Shown here: positions 21,893 through 34,447 of the stretch, in pieces
How the letters are laid out: every line of letters begins with the position of its first letter
How positions within the stretch are numbered: the first letter of the stretch is position 1
Source of the DNA: Euphorbia lathyris
Taxonomy: Eukaryota > Streptophyta > Magnoliopsida > Malpighiales > Euphorbiaceae
Assembly (NCBI RefSeq): GCF_963576675.1
Contig: NC_088913.1
Location: forward strand, 26,553,001 to 26,617,000
Reading direction: 5' to 3'
DNA: 64,000 nt
Position numbers and translations under genes: made by a program
Notes under the pieces: generated by a model
Database searches by the model: none
The model's input: the letters and a program-made list of their open reading frames with translations, nothing else
What the model was told of the DNA's origin: nothing

Positions 21893-23621
21893 ATGGCTGA
21901 GAACAGCACTCGGTTTCTCCTAGGGAATCAGACAACTCAGATTCTCCCTGAGGGACTATCCATTACTCGGCCTCCTCTGTTCTTCGGGTCTAACTATACC
22001 TTTTGGAAGAACAGAATGAAAAATTTTCATTCAGGCAACAAATATGAGTGCATGGCTTTCTATAGTCCAAGGCCCATTTGTTCCTGTTGAAACTGTTGAT
22101 GGCCAAACGGTTGTCAAAGCTGAGACTAAATGGACAGAAGATGATCTCAAGAAGCTACAAAACCATGCTTCGGCTATAAATATGCTTCACTATGCGTTAG
22201 ATGCTGCAGAGTACAACAAGATTTCAGGTTGTGAGTCAGCATAGGAGATCTGGAAGAAGCTGGAGGTCACCTATGAAGGAACCAACAAGGTGAAGGAATC
22301 CAAGGTGAACCAGCACATGAGATTGTACGAGCTGTTTGAGATGAATGATGGAGAAGGGATCTCTGACATGAATGCAAGATTCACCAACATCATCAACGAG
22401 CTCAAGAGACTTGGCAAGATCTTCACTAAGGAAGACCAAGTCAAGAAGATACTGAGGAGTCTTCCCAAAAGCTGGCAAGCAAAGAAGACTCCTATTGAGG
22501 AAGCTCAGGACTTAACCACCTACAAGTATGATGAACTCATTGGCTCACTGCTGACCCATGAGATCTCAATGAAGAACTTTGAGGTGAAGGAAAAGTCTGA
22601 AGACAATAAGCAAAAGTCTCTTGTCATGAAAGCTGACTCCACTGATGGGAGCTCAACAAACGATGAGGAGATGGCCATGTTCACCAGAAAGATGAAGAGG
22701 CTGTTCAGAAAGAATGACAAATATTCTAAGAAGCCTTACAAGAAGTTTGATAAGTACAAAGCTAAGTCAAGCGACAGCAAGTACAAGAAAGAAAGCTCAA
22801 AGCCCATCACATGCTTTGAATGTCATCAAACTGGCCATATCAAATCAAGCTGTCCTAATCTGAGAAAGGACAAGAAGAACGGCAAGAAGGCTATGGTGGC
22901 AACCTGGAGTGATAGTGATGAGTCTTCATCATCTTCAGAAGCTGATGCCACTGAGTCAGCAAAGATCTGTTTCATGGCAGATGAGCTTGCTGAGCCGTGT
23001 ACTTTTGAGCACGCTGACCCATCCATTGCATCTGACGATGAGGAACAATCTACTGAGGTAATATCACTGCCTCTGCTCAGAAATGAAATGATTAATGCCC
23101 TGAGTGATCTTTATACCCTTGTTAAGAAGACTAACAAGAAGGTTAAAGCACTCAACAGGCGATGTGATGAGATCGAGGAGGTCAAGCTGAGTGACCTTCG
23201 ATATCTCCTTCAGGACAACTCAACTTTGCACAGCAACGTTGAAACTGTGCATAAGTTTGTCACTGAGGTCCAATCAGATTCTAAGAAACTAATGAAGGAC
23301 ATCACATCTATTCAGAACCAACTTAAGGTTCCGAATAAAAGAAATAATCATCTGAACACTCAGTACAAACGTACTAGTCAGCAGAGATGGAATCCTCAGC
23401 GGAAAGTCCAGTGTGACTTCTGCGGAAAGAGAGGACACACCACAAAGGTGTGTTGGCATGCTCAGCATTGGGGTGCTGACCAGTCAGTAAAATTTCCTAA
23501 ACAGAAGGTTAGCTGTGACTTCTGTGGAAAGACTAGACACACTGTCCAAGTATGCTGTCATAAAATAAAATATGATGTTATACCTGTTGAACCTAACAAG
23601 AAAGGACCCAAAAAGAATTAG
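21893..23621 (+). pseudogene. Gag of the Sirevirus-like element, broken
   Basis: Starts MAENSTRFLL at 21893. A frameshift at the T-run near 22032 moves it to the next frame, and an in-frame TAG at 22242-22244 follows (CESA*EIWKKLEVTYEGT). The remainder (from 22245) is open. It contains the copia Gag/UBN2-type region (VKKILRSLPKSW, LTTYKYDELIGSLLTHEI), a basic linker, and three zinc knuckles: CFECHQTGHIKSSC, CDFCGKRGHTTKVC, CDFCGKTRHTVQVC. The third has a changed residue before His (TRH for RGH). Multiple knuckles and a long coiled segment between them are Sirevirus features. It ends with TAG just before the protease. Confidence 0.88.
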
Positions 23622-25974
23622 GTACCTAAAAATGACTAGCAATATTGCAGGTAAGCCTGAGGTGTGCTGAGAAGTCAAAGAAGTGGTACGTTGACAGCGC
23701 ATGCTCAAGACATATGACTGGTGATGAAACTCAATTCATCACACTTGTACGCAAACGATGAGGAAGCGTAAGTTTTGGAGACAACAGAAAGGGTAAGATA
23801 GTAGGGTCAGGAACCATTGGTGGCAATCCTACTATTGAGTCAGTCTCCCTAGTCAGCGGACTCAAATATAACTTACTCAGCGTAGCTCAGCTATGTGACA
23901 ATGGGAGAAAAGTTATATTTGATAACACTGGATGTAAAATTCTAGAGGGAAAAACAAATGAGTTAATTTTAACTACCCCTCGAATAGATAATGTCTTTAT
24001 GCTGAGTCTAGAAAAGAAGTTTTCAAAAACTGTATGCTTAGTGTCAAAGGAAGAAAATTCCTGGCTATGGCACAGGAGACTTGGTCATGTGAGTATGGAC
24101 CTCCTGGCCAAATTAGCAAGAAAGCAATTGGTTGAGGGTTTGCCAGAATTAAAATTTGAAAAAGATCAATTGTGTAATGCTTGTCAGTATGGAAAACAAA
24201 CAAGAAAATCTTTTCATAGTAAAAATGTTTCAACCCAGCGTCCTTTAGAGTTACTACACTTGGATCTCTTCGGACAGTCCAGCCGCTGAGCTTGGGTGGT
24301 AGAAGATTTACCTTGGTCATTGTAGATGACTTTTCTAGGTACACTTGGGTCATTTTGCTCAGTAGCAAAGATGAAACCTTTGAGTCGTTTTCAACTTTAG
24401 TAAGAAAACTTGAAAATGATAAAGACCTTAAATTAGCTCACATCCGAAGTGATAATGGTGGAGAATTCAAAAACCAACATTTTGTTGAATTCTGTGAAGC
24501 CAGCGGCATTGACCATAATTTTTCTGCTCCTAGAACTCCTCAACAAAATGGGGTAGTTGAAAGGAAGAACAAAACCTTGGTTGAAATAGCCAGGACAATG
24601 CTGAGTGAGAATAGGCTTCCAAAGTACTTTTGGGGAGAAGCTGTTAACACAGTGTGCTATATTCTTAATAGGGCTCTTGTTAGACCTATATTAAAGAAAA
24701 CCCCTTATGAACTTTGGAAAGGATGAAAGCCCAATATTGGATACTTTCGTGCCTTTGGCTGTAAATCTTTTATTTAAATACTAAGGACAGCCTTGCAAAG
24801 TTTGATTCAAAAGCTGACGAAGCTATCTTTTTGGGCTACTCAACAAACAGCAAAACATACAGAGTTTTCAATAAACGAACTCAAGTCTTAGAAGAGTCAG
24901 TACATGTTGAGTTCGATGAAACTAACCCTACAGGAAAAGGCAACCAGCTGACCGAGGATGAACCATACTCAGCATCTGCTGATCAACAAACAGCCGCTAA
25001 GTCACTGCCTCAAGGGCTGACCAAAGGTAAAGGTGAAACTCAAATTATTTTCACTGACCAATCTACACCTACAGAGATTGTTGAAACACAACCAGCTCAA
25101 GACATCAATATCCCAAAGGAGATCAAGATTCCAAGAGGATACTCAGAAAGTTTCATTCTTGATGCTGCTGACAACACACTGATGACAAGAAGTCAACTCA
25201 GGAGATACCTCAGCAATGTATCATTCGTCTCAGTTCAGGAACCGAAGAACTTCGTTGAAGCTGAGCACGATGAATTCTGGATGAGTGCAATGCAAGAAGA
25301 ACTTGATCAGTTCAGAAGGAATGATGTACAGGAGTTAGTTCCACATCCAAAGAGTCAGAAGACCATTGGAACAAGATGGGTCTTCCGCAATAAGCTGGAT
25401 GAAAGAGGGAACGTAGTCAGGAACAAGGCAAGACTTGTAGCTCAGGGCTACAGTCAGCAAGAAGGTATTGATTACGGTGAGACCTTTGCCCCAGTGGTAA
25501 GGCTAGAAGCTATTAGGATTTTATGTGCTTATGCAAGTTATATGAACTTTAAATTATTTCAAATGGATGTTAAGAGTGCATTCCTTAATGGAGTTATAAA
25601 CGAGGAAGTCTATATTAATCAGCCTCCAGGGTTTGAGGATCCTAAGTTCCCAAACCACGTTTATAAACTCAAAAAGGCTCTGTATAGCCTCAAGCAAGCA
25701 CCACGTGCTTGGTATGAGAGGCTGACCAGTTTCTTGCTGACTAGAAATTATGTCAGGGGTCAAGCTGATACAACCTTATTCATTAAGAGAAAGGGTAAAG
25801 ATACCCTGCTGGCTCAAATATATGTTGATGATATTATATTCGGTGCTACTAATGAGTCAATGTGCAAGGAATTTAGTAAGCGGATGCATACTGAGTTTGA
25901 AATGTCAATGATAGGAGAACTCAACTTCTTCCTTGGACTTCAAATCAAACAAGGCAAAAATGGCATCGAAAATC
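23622..25974 (+). pseudogene. Pol part 1: protease, integrase, RT (N-terminal part), broken
   Basis: Protease: KKWYVDSACSRHMTG, with DSA at the active site. TGA interrupts near 23759. Integrase: zinc-binding HRRLGHVSMD...CNACQYGK, then the DDE core (VDDFSRYTW, RSDNGGEF, QNGVVERKNKT). A frameshift lies near 24285 between them. TGA at 24724-24726 after YELWKG and a frameshift near 24772 follow. From 24776 on: FLGYSTNSKTYRVFN, RT with GTRWVFRNKLDERGN, FAPVVRLEAIR, QMDVKSAFLNG, YVDDIIFGAT. The RT stops at KQGKNGI (about 25970), where foreign DNA begins. It resumes at 29756. Confidence 0.9.
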
Positions 25975-26392
25975 AAATAAGCAGACAAGCACATGAAGTA
26001 ACTAGAGATTAACCAGGGACATACCATCAGAAGATTGCCAATGTTTTCCTCTGAATTCATCCAAGGTTGAAATGCAAATGGTTTTGTTAATTGTACAGAC
26101 TTTGGTGGAAGTGTGCTCAAAGAGTCTGAAGCACAAAATAAAAAGTTACAACTAAATACAAGAGACTGATACTTAGATATGTACAAAAATCATGATCTGC
26201 CAAACAACGATAAAGAGAAATAATTAGTGATTATGAGTGATTGCAGAGAGCTAATATTTGGAACCAAATGCACAGAAATTATGAGTGATTGCTAAAATTA
26301 TGAGTGATATTTGGAACCAAATGCATAGAGTCTTTGAAGATAACCCTTTTGTCGAAGTAAGCATACAAAAACAGATATGGATAGACTACCTA

Positions 26393-26949
<557 letters not shown>

Positions 26950-27161
26950 TTAATTTATTAATTCATTGAACATGATTCGAATAAAGATGGCACCCTCCTC
27001 AGTTATGACAACACAGAAACTACATAATTATATCTTTCTATAATTAAGTTGATTTCCCTCGAGTTGTCGAGTTCGAATTCTGGTTTCCCTCGAGTTGTCG
27101 AGTTCGAATTCTGGTTTAGCGTAATAGATTTTAATTAGTAAAGGAGTCAGTGACTCCCAAC

Positions 27162-27486
27162 TTTGCCATTGTCCGAAAACTGTGTTTTTACCATTGTGAG
27201 TGGATCCACCGTGTGAGAGCTTCCAATGGTAAAACTGTTCTCGTAGGTGGATAACCTATGACTCATTTCAGCAGCAACTGAATGCCATGGATTTACCGCA
27301 TGAATATAAGATAATTTGACGGTCTGGCCCTTGTCCACTCTGTACAGCAATTATTAAGTAAAAAAAATAAATCATCAACTTAATATACATGAAGCATAAC
27401 AACTAATAGGCAAATCCATACCGATTATCATAAATTGGATCAAGAAAATCAGAACTTCAGATCAGATCAACTTTGTGAATGAAAAG

Positions 27487-27527
<41 letters not shown>

Positions 27528-28680
27528 CTAATGCAGTCGACTATTACACAAATGTGATACATATATACACAGACACAAACACGCGTTAATCTCAGTACTC
27601 TATTTCAAGAAAATCATATTATAACACTTGATAATAGATTAGTATATCAGAATTTAAAAAAGTTCCAGACAAGAAGTTAAAGAATGCATATAACAATTGT
27701 GAAATTCCTACTTAAATTTGGAAGTCTCTTCAAGGAGGTAATAGCGAGGCATAGTTAACTATATTCTCTAATAAAATAAAACATGAGGGAAATGTATGAA
27801 ACTAGAAGAACATCAGCATACATACAACTTTTTCTTAACCTGACCTGATTTTTAAACAGAAGAAAAAAACTACATAATTCGGGATTTATGGTATCTGGCT
27901 AAGAACTACAAGTAGGCTTGGCATCAATTACATATAATTGATCCTGACCTTATCACTTAAATATGTTGTCATGACACAAACACAACCTTAGAAACCTTAA
28001 TTAAAAGGGCTAAACGCATATTAATATCAGGCCTCAGTAGAAAATATTCATGTTGCACTCACATGAAAACAAAATTTATTAGGAATGAAACAAAATAGCT
28101 AGCTATGATCTTGAGTGTGCAGATACGAACTCCAAGTCATAAAAGTTCCCGTCTAAGCTATCTATTGTAGCCAGAAATATGCTGGTCATTGCCAAAACTA
28201 TACCAGGGCCCAGAGATATAAACTAGCCTATATAGAATGCGGCTCTAACTTCAATCCCACAACTATGTATATGGGATGGCCACTGCTACATGTATGCACC
28301 CTATAAAATCTGCTAGAGGTCAAGTATTAAATCTGTCAAAAATCATGTAGGATATTCATCCCCTGTAAACTGCAAATAATATTTTGGAACACACGCAAGC
28401 AGAAGATATGAAAAAAGAGAATTACATTAACACATCTTATAGGGGAAATAGCAAGCTTATCATGCACTTACAACAAAAGTGCCGCAGAAAAATCTGACTT
28501 GTTCAATCCAACCCCAGCAATACATTTTGTGAATGAAACAGAAGTTGTATCAAATCCAATTTTTTCACCCAAACTGAGTTCATTACTTCCAATAACTGTT
28601 GAAAGCTCCAATTGTGGAGTTGGATTCAGACCAATGCTGGTATTGATGGCTGCATGCTGATGAAGGTACTTCAAGTCCAT
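27162..28680 (-). pseudogene. Mitochondrial porin (VDAC) gene fragment, two exons
   Basis: Exon 28680-28472 encodes DLKYLHQHAAINTSIGLNP...FDTTSVSFTKCIAG...LNKSDFSAALL, bounded by TTAG and by the donor GTAAGT. Exon 27339-27162 begins after CTGTACAG and encodes VDKGQTVKLSYIHAVNP...MSHRLSTYENSFTIGSSHTVDPLT. Splicing joins them in phase (TT|A). Both match the middle and C-terminal beta-strand parts of plant VDAC, the voltage-gated pore of the mitochondrial outer membrane. The N-terminal exons and the last strands are missing. Exact end of the second exon is uncertain (weak donor GTTGGG). Retained introns mean genomic DNA, not cDNA, was captured. Confidence 0.82.
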
Positions 28681-28819
28681 CTAAGACGCAAAGCATTTAA
28701 ACAGAGATCTTAGTATGCCTTCCACCATTGTCTAATCTAACTTCGACAAGAAAGAAAAAAAAAGTAAAGCCTTGAAATCTCCACAACATTTGAATAACGA
28801 CCTCGAGGGAGCAAATATT

Positions 28820-29040
28820 GGGGGAAAATAACAAAACCTTTAGATTTTGTGCAGAAGAGGTGGAGATCGAGAGGTGGAGGAGGTGGAGGCGGCAGTGGAG
28901 AAGCCGCTAGTAGTTTCCGGCGCCGTGAGAAGTGGAATGACCGGAGATACGAACGACAGTGTGCGAAGTGGCGGTACGAGATCGAGGTGGCGGTGTACGA
29001 GGTGGAGGTTGGCAGCAATGGAGTGGAGATAAAATAAAAC
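28820..29040. other. GC-rich patch inside the insertion
   Basis: Unusually GC-rich (GGTGGAGGAGGTGGAGGCGG) in an AT-rich area, with open frames on both strands made of low-complexity Gly/Arg or Pro-rich residues. It may be another captured 5' UTR or exon 1 piece. No protein is recognised. Confidence 0.35.
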
Positions 29041-29439
29041 CCTAGAAAATAAGGAAGGAAGCAGAGATGGATACAATTAGTGAATGAATAATGGTTAGCA
29101 AATTAATTGTGTAAAAATTCTACTAATATTTAAAATTTTAATACTTGTTATAATTAGTGAATAATTGATAAGAAATAAAATTGGTTCAGATGGTTAAGAC
29201 GTTTGATGATGTTTCAACTAATTAAAGGTTTGATTCTCCATATTTACATTTTAATTATATATTTTTTCAGTTCATTTTATTTTTAATTAATTTATATGTA
29301 TTTTAATTATATATTTTTCATTTCATTTTATTTTTAATTAATTTATATGTATCTTTTTTTTTTAATTTTTAGTATTTTAAGAAATATAAAGAAAAAATAA
29401 TTATATTCAAATAGTAGTTCGTATTAGTTGTATCGCACT

Positions 29440-29755
29440 TTTAAAAAGGAACGACACAAAGATAACACACTACTTGTGTCGCTTTTATAAAAGCATGTCA
29501 CAAAGATAACACACTCCTTGTGACGTTTTGGTAAAGGCGCGTCACAAGCTTGCTCTTGTGTCACACTATAAGAGAGGCGATACAAGAAGTAACTCGTTTG
29601 TGACGCACGCTCTTCAAGCATGACACAAGTGATGACACAGAATACTTAGTTGTGTCGTGTTTACAGAACGCGCGACACTAGTTACCCTGTTGTGTCGCTT
29701 TCTCTTCAAGCGCGACACAAGAGGTGCGACACAAGTGAGCATTTCTGTACTAGTG
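29440..29755 (-). repeat. Subterminal repeats and terminus of the CACTA-type element
   Basis: At least ten copies of (G)CGACACAA or its complement TTGTGTCG(C), in both orientations, ending in TAGTG (29751-29755). Such arrays are the transposase-binding region of CACTA elements. Confidence 0.75.
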
Positions 29756-30560
29756 CATCTTCATCAGTCGAACTAAATATGCCAAGGAGATATTGAAGAA
29801 ATATGACTTAGAAAACTGTAAGCCAATATCCACTCCTATGGGCACTGATAATGTCCTCTGCGCTGACGAGAAAGGTAAGTCAGTAGACAGCAAGTTATAC
29901 TGAGGTATGATTGGCTCTTTACTTTACTTAACAGCCAGTAGACCGGACATTCAATTCTCAGTATGTTACTGTGCTAGATATCAATCTAACTCTAAGGAAT
30001 CCCATTACATAGTTGTAAAAAGGATCCTTAGATATTTGCAAAGCTCAGTGAATGAAGGTTTATGGTATCCCAACACTTATGATTTCACACTCATTGGATA
30101 CACTGACGCTAACTACGGAAGAGACAAGCTTGAACGTAAAAGCACCTCAGGAGGCTGCCATTTTCTTGGAAGCTGTCTTGTGTCTTGGTTCAGTAAGAAG
30201 CAGCAGTCAGTAGCCTTGTCAACCACTGAAGCTGAGTACATTGCCGCTGGAAGCTGTGTTGCCCAAGTCCTTTGGATTAAGCAACAGCTCGAAGATTATG
30301 GTGTTCAGACTAAAACAATTGAAGTCAAATATGACAACAAGAGTGCCATTGACTTATCAAAGAACCCAATCCAGCACAGCAAGATGAAACATGTCAGCAT
30401 AAGACATCATTTCATCAGAGACCATGTACTCAAAGGGGAGATCAAGCTGACCTATGTTCCAATAGATGAACAGCTTGCTGATATCTTCATAAAGCCACTA
30501 GCACGTGAGCAATTCAACATACTGAGAGAAGCCATTGGTATGTTTAATCCACTGTCATAA
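29756..30560 (+). pseudogene. Pol part 2: end of RT and RNase H of the Sirevirus-like element
   Basis: Resumes with TKYAKEILKKYDLENCKPIS and TPMGTDNVLC. TGA at 29901-29903 replaces the usual Arg in KLYRGMIGSLLYL. The RNase H part is open: GYTDANYGRD, KSTSGGCHFLG, SWFSKKQQSVALSTTEAEYI, DNKSAIDLSKNP, HIRHHFIRDHV-type segment, ending MFNPLS*. Together with the part before the insertion it completes a normal copia Pol. Confidence 0.9.
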
Positions 30561-31046
30561 ATTCCTAAGTACAATGTGTAATCTATGCATGCTGAGTGTT
30601 TACCATGCTGAGTGTTTTTATGTTGAATGAATGAATATCACATGCCGAGTAATTATGCACACCGAGTAAGTTATCTCAGATTGAGTAACAAATTACTCTA
30701 ACTATCCTTTTTTGCGTAAAACTGACTACTCAGAATTTAGAACGTTTAGAATTCTAACACTGAGTAAAAGATCGTTGCATTTAATGTTAAGCACGCGTAT
30801 AGCCACCTAGGATGACGTAAACGTACTAAGTACGAATCTCTGCGCCGAATGTGTCATAAATGCCAGAATTCTTGTCGGTTGAGAATCCCAAGGTCAGACT
30901 GACACATGGATTCAATAAGATCAACCGATCACATCTATAAATAGTGGGCATTTCCCCACTTTTAGTTCTTTACGCATACAGAACTTTCTGGCAATTCTTA
31001 TTTTCTCTCTCAAATCCTCAAAACTCTCCAAATTTTCTCTAAAACA
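30561..31046 (+). other. Spacer between pol and the extra ORF
   Basis: Non-coding. Contains repeated short GCTGAGT phrases. CTATAAATAGTGGGCA (about 30935) precedes the next ORF by about 110 bp and looks like a TATA box for a separate transcript of that ORF. Confidence 0.5.
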
Positions 31047-33877
31047 ATGACAAGAGTTTCCTTGAACATCTCCGGTGCCGGTCACTCTAAGACTAGTTCC
31101 GATGAACCCTCCAGACCTTCTGCTCAGCATGAACCTGCTAAGGCCACTACGCCGAGCAAAGGCAAAGCTGTCCAAGCCACCTCCTCCAAAGGAAAGCAGA
31201 CCAAGGTCAGAACCTATACCAAGGTCTTTGAAAATGTAAGAGAATGGAAGATAGACCACTCAAGGTGGTTCTCTGAGGCTTTCGTGGAAACCGAGCAACC
31301 ATTCTGTGAATGGATATCAAAGAATGGCTGGACCGAGCTGTTCTCCATCAGAGATCCCACTTACCCTGACTTGGTAAGGGAATTCTACCACAACCTGCGT
31401 GTCGCTGATGATAACCAGGACCACTTAGTCACCGAGGTAAAGAAGAAAACCATCTTCGTCAACCCTACCTACCTTGCCAGCTTACTGAAGCTGAAGAATG
31501 AAGGAGTAAAACTGAGGAGGTCTAGTGACCATGAAGGAACTGGGTACTCAACCACCTTCTGCAAGCCTGCTGGCCATGTAGGAGAAATCTCCAGTTCCTC
31601 TATGGGCCAACATCAGAAGATGGCCCACTACCTGCTGACCAATTACATCTACCCCAAGATTAATTGCACCAGCTCAGCATCCAACTTCGAGCAATGCTTC
31701 ATATGGCATATGCTGACCTACAAACCAATCAACATGCCTATCTTTCTGATCGCTGGGTTCCAAAGAAGTTCTAAAAATCTGAGGCTGGGCTCACTCATCA
31801 CCAGAATCCTGATAGATCACCAAGTTGACCTATCTGAGGAAACTGAGGCCCAAGGATCTGAGATTACAGCTGCTGCGCTGTTCGCTTTGAAGTTCAACCA
31901 ACCGATCAAGAAAGCAAAAGGTGCTGCTGAGCAAACGGCTGAGGAGACAGTCACAAAACAAAGCTGAAGAACAAAGGCCCCAGCTGACAAGAAGAGGAAA
32001 GTTGTCCAAAGCACAGAAGCTGTTCCTCCTCCAAAGAAAGTGAAATTTGTCACCAAGGGAACTTCTGCTCAGCAAGGACAAGCTGAGCCAAGGTCAGTTG
32101 AGAAAAGACCTAGGCAAGATGAGCCTGAGGCAGAAGATAGAGTGGATGTTAATGAACAACCACTAAGGAAGAAGAAGAAGCCTTCTTCAGAGCTGACTCC
32201 AATAGATGCCATACCAACTAACATCGTGGTTCCCACTAACTCACTGTACCTTCAAAGTCAAGGAACTGAAGCTGAGCAACAACAAGATGATGATGTGCTA
32301 CTGGATAATCAGTTCATCGCACAGCTTGAAGAAGAGTTAGAAGAAGAAGAGGAAGATGATGAGTAGGAACAGGAGGAAGAAGTGAGTGATCAAGATGACT
32401 CTGAGGAGACAGGCAGTGAAGAGGAAGATGCTAAGCCAACTAATACTGAGTTGGCGACAGAAGAAGAACAAGAACAAACTGACCAGCACAATGCTGATCA
32501 GGAAGAAACTTCTCCTTCTCACTCAGTAGAGTCCATCCAAGCTGACCCCACTCCTCCAAGGACTCAGGGCACAAGAAGAAGACTGGTAAAGGCGCATCAG
32601 CCGACTGTCCTTGACTTCACTGTCCAGGAGCCTACCAAAGACCCTTCAAAGATCAAGCTGAAATTTTTCAGACAACCAACTCCTTCTTCTCTGCCATCAA
32701 CCATCGAAAAGCAAGCCTCTGTTTCTTCATTACAGGAACAAGCCGACTTGAATGCTTCTGCCAACCCAATAATCCAACCAAGCAAGTTCTCGATGTTGCT
32801 GCTGCCCCAAGCACTGTGCTGACTCAGGAAACCCCTGCCCCAGTTAGCACTGAACCCATTCAGCCTATCTCTGAACCAATAATCAATCCTGCTGATCAAT
32901 CAACTTCAAATCAAATCGACCAAGTGCATATTGATAACCCACAACCAGTCACTGACCATGAGCTACACCTAACTCCTCCATCAACTGGTCATACTGAGGA
33001 ACCTAGGCAATCTGATGAAGGATCACTCAGCTATCTGCATGCCACCGAGTCTGGCAGAAAAATCATCAACTCGGTGCAGTCATTAATCCAAAACCTTCAT
33101 CAAACTGCTGAACCTGCTACTGGGTCTTCAACAGTTGAGCCTACTCAGCTTTCCCAAGTGACTGAACTTCTCAACGAGGTTCAAGGAATGAAGGATTTGC
33201 TGAGTATAATGATTTCTGTTCAAGCTCAACAACCTAAGCAGGATTCTATCCAGAAGCTGGCTGAGCTCCAGCTGACAATGGTTCAACATCTCAACTCCCT
33301 TCAGGGACAATTTCAAACTTTGTCAGCTGTGAACACTCAATACGCAACTTCAGCTGAAGTTAAAATGCTCTTTGCCCAGCTTCACACTGAGCAAACCAAG
33401 ACCAGCCATCAGCTTGCTACCTCTTCTCAATGCTCAGTGGAGCAAATCAGCGAAGCTGTTCGTTTGCTGAACTTAAATAAGCAAGAGATGGACACTGACC
33501 AAATGAAGCAGAATGAGATACTGACCACTACCCAAAAGACATTCAACCATGTGCGTCATACCAACATCCAGCATCAGTACTATGACTCAGCCTTGTTGAA
33601 GACATTTCATCAGGCTTTTGTTGCGCTGACGGATACAATTACTTGGGTGGGTAAGTCTCAAACTTACATACTGAGCATGCTCAGCTCATCTGCGATTAGT
33701 GTACCTCAAGAGGTCTTGGATGATGGCGTTGCTGTCTTCGACGGCATCAATGAAAGCGCCGGTAAGCTTAAGGAGTTGTCAGCCCAACTGACCAAAGCTG
33801 CCTTAAACAACTCCTTCAGGTCTCCTCCTCCTCCCGATGCTGACAAAACGGGGGAGAAAGAACAAGCAAGAACTTAG
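31047..33877 (+). pseudogene. Extra 3' ORF of the Sirevirus-like element (env-position), broken
   Basis: About 940 codons. The N-terminal part (SRWFSEAFVETEQPFCEWIS, VREFYHNLRV, FVNPTYLASLL, HYLLTNYIYPKI) resembles the plant 'putative transposon protein' domain found in ORFs of this position. Then come a nuclear-localisation-like KKRK, acidic Glu/Asp-rich stretches (32310-32420), a Pro/Gln-rich linker and a long helical, coiled-coil-like C-terminus (33140-33860). Breaks: TGA at 31965-31967, TAG at 32364-32366, and a frameshift near 32790. No signal peptide or clear membrane anchor is visible, so an envelope role is not supported by the sequence. The spacing fits Sirevirus elements. Confidence 0.75.
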
Positions 33878-34447
33878 TAAGAGGCTGCTGGAAGTAGTCA
33901 GTCTAAGCATAAGAAAAATAAATAGAAATAGGCTAGCTCAGTTTTTATACTTTGTAGTTTCTATGTTTCTTTTTGCTGATGTATGCTGACTACTTTAATT
34001 CAATATAATACTTGCATCAATTTTCAAACTTGACTTATATTATATGATGTTGAGTAATTATAATTTGCATCTTCAATACATCAACTATGCTTACTGTTTA
34101 TAATACTTGTTGATTGTATGCCATGTGATAAAATGTTTGACATTGTCTTGAATGTTTATTAAACACTGTCTTATAAAACTCATTGAACAAAATATACTCA
34201 ACGCTCTCTAACGTTTAAATCTTCCACTGAAAACTGAGTAAAATAGAATATGTTCCATGAGCTGACCTATATCTGAAAACTGACCTTAGACTTACTCAAT
34301 TAAACCTTAAAATGTTTAGAGTAAAACTAAGTCAGTAGCTCAACCCTGACGGGGGAGTTTGCTAAGTATATTAGGTCAACTATCATAGGGGAGCTCAACA
34401 CTGAGTTCTTCGCTGAATAGTTTTGCCAACATCAAAATGGGGGAGTT
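33878..34447 (+). other. 3' untranslated region and polypurine tract
   Basis: No ORF. The polypurine tract ATGGGGGAGTTT (34436-34447) abuts the 3' LTR. A similar GACGGGGGAGTTTG lies near 34347, a possible secondary tract. Confidence 0.75.

Noticed and set aside
28820..29040. Gly/Arg-rich ORFs as an RNA-binding protein
   Set aside because: Low-complexity GGTGGAGG repeats open several frames on both strands; no RRM or other fold is seen.
31047..33877. Envelope gene of a plant retrovirus
   Set aside because: No signal peptide, cleavage site or membrane anchor is visible. Only the position resembles env.
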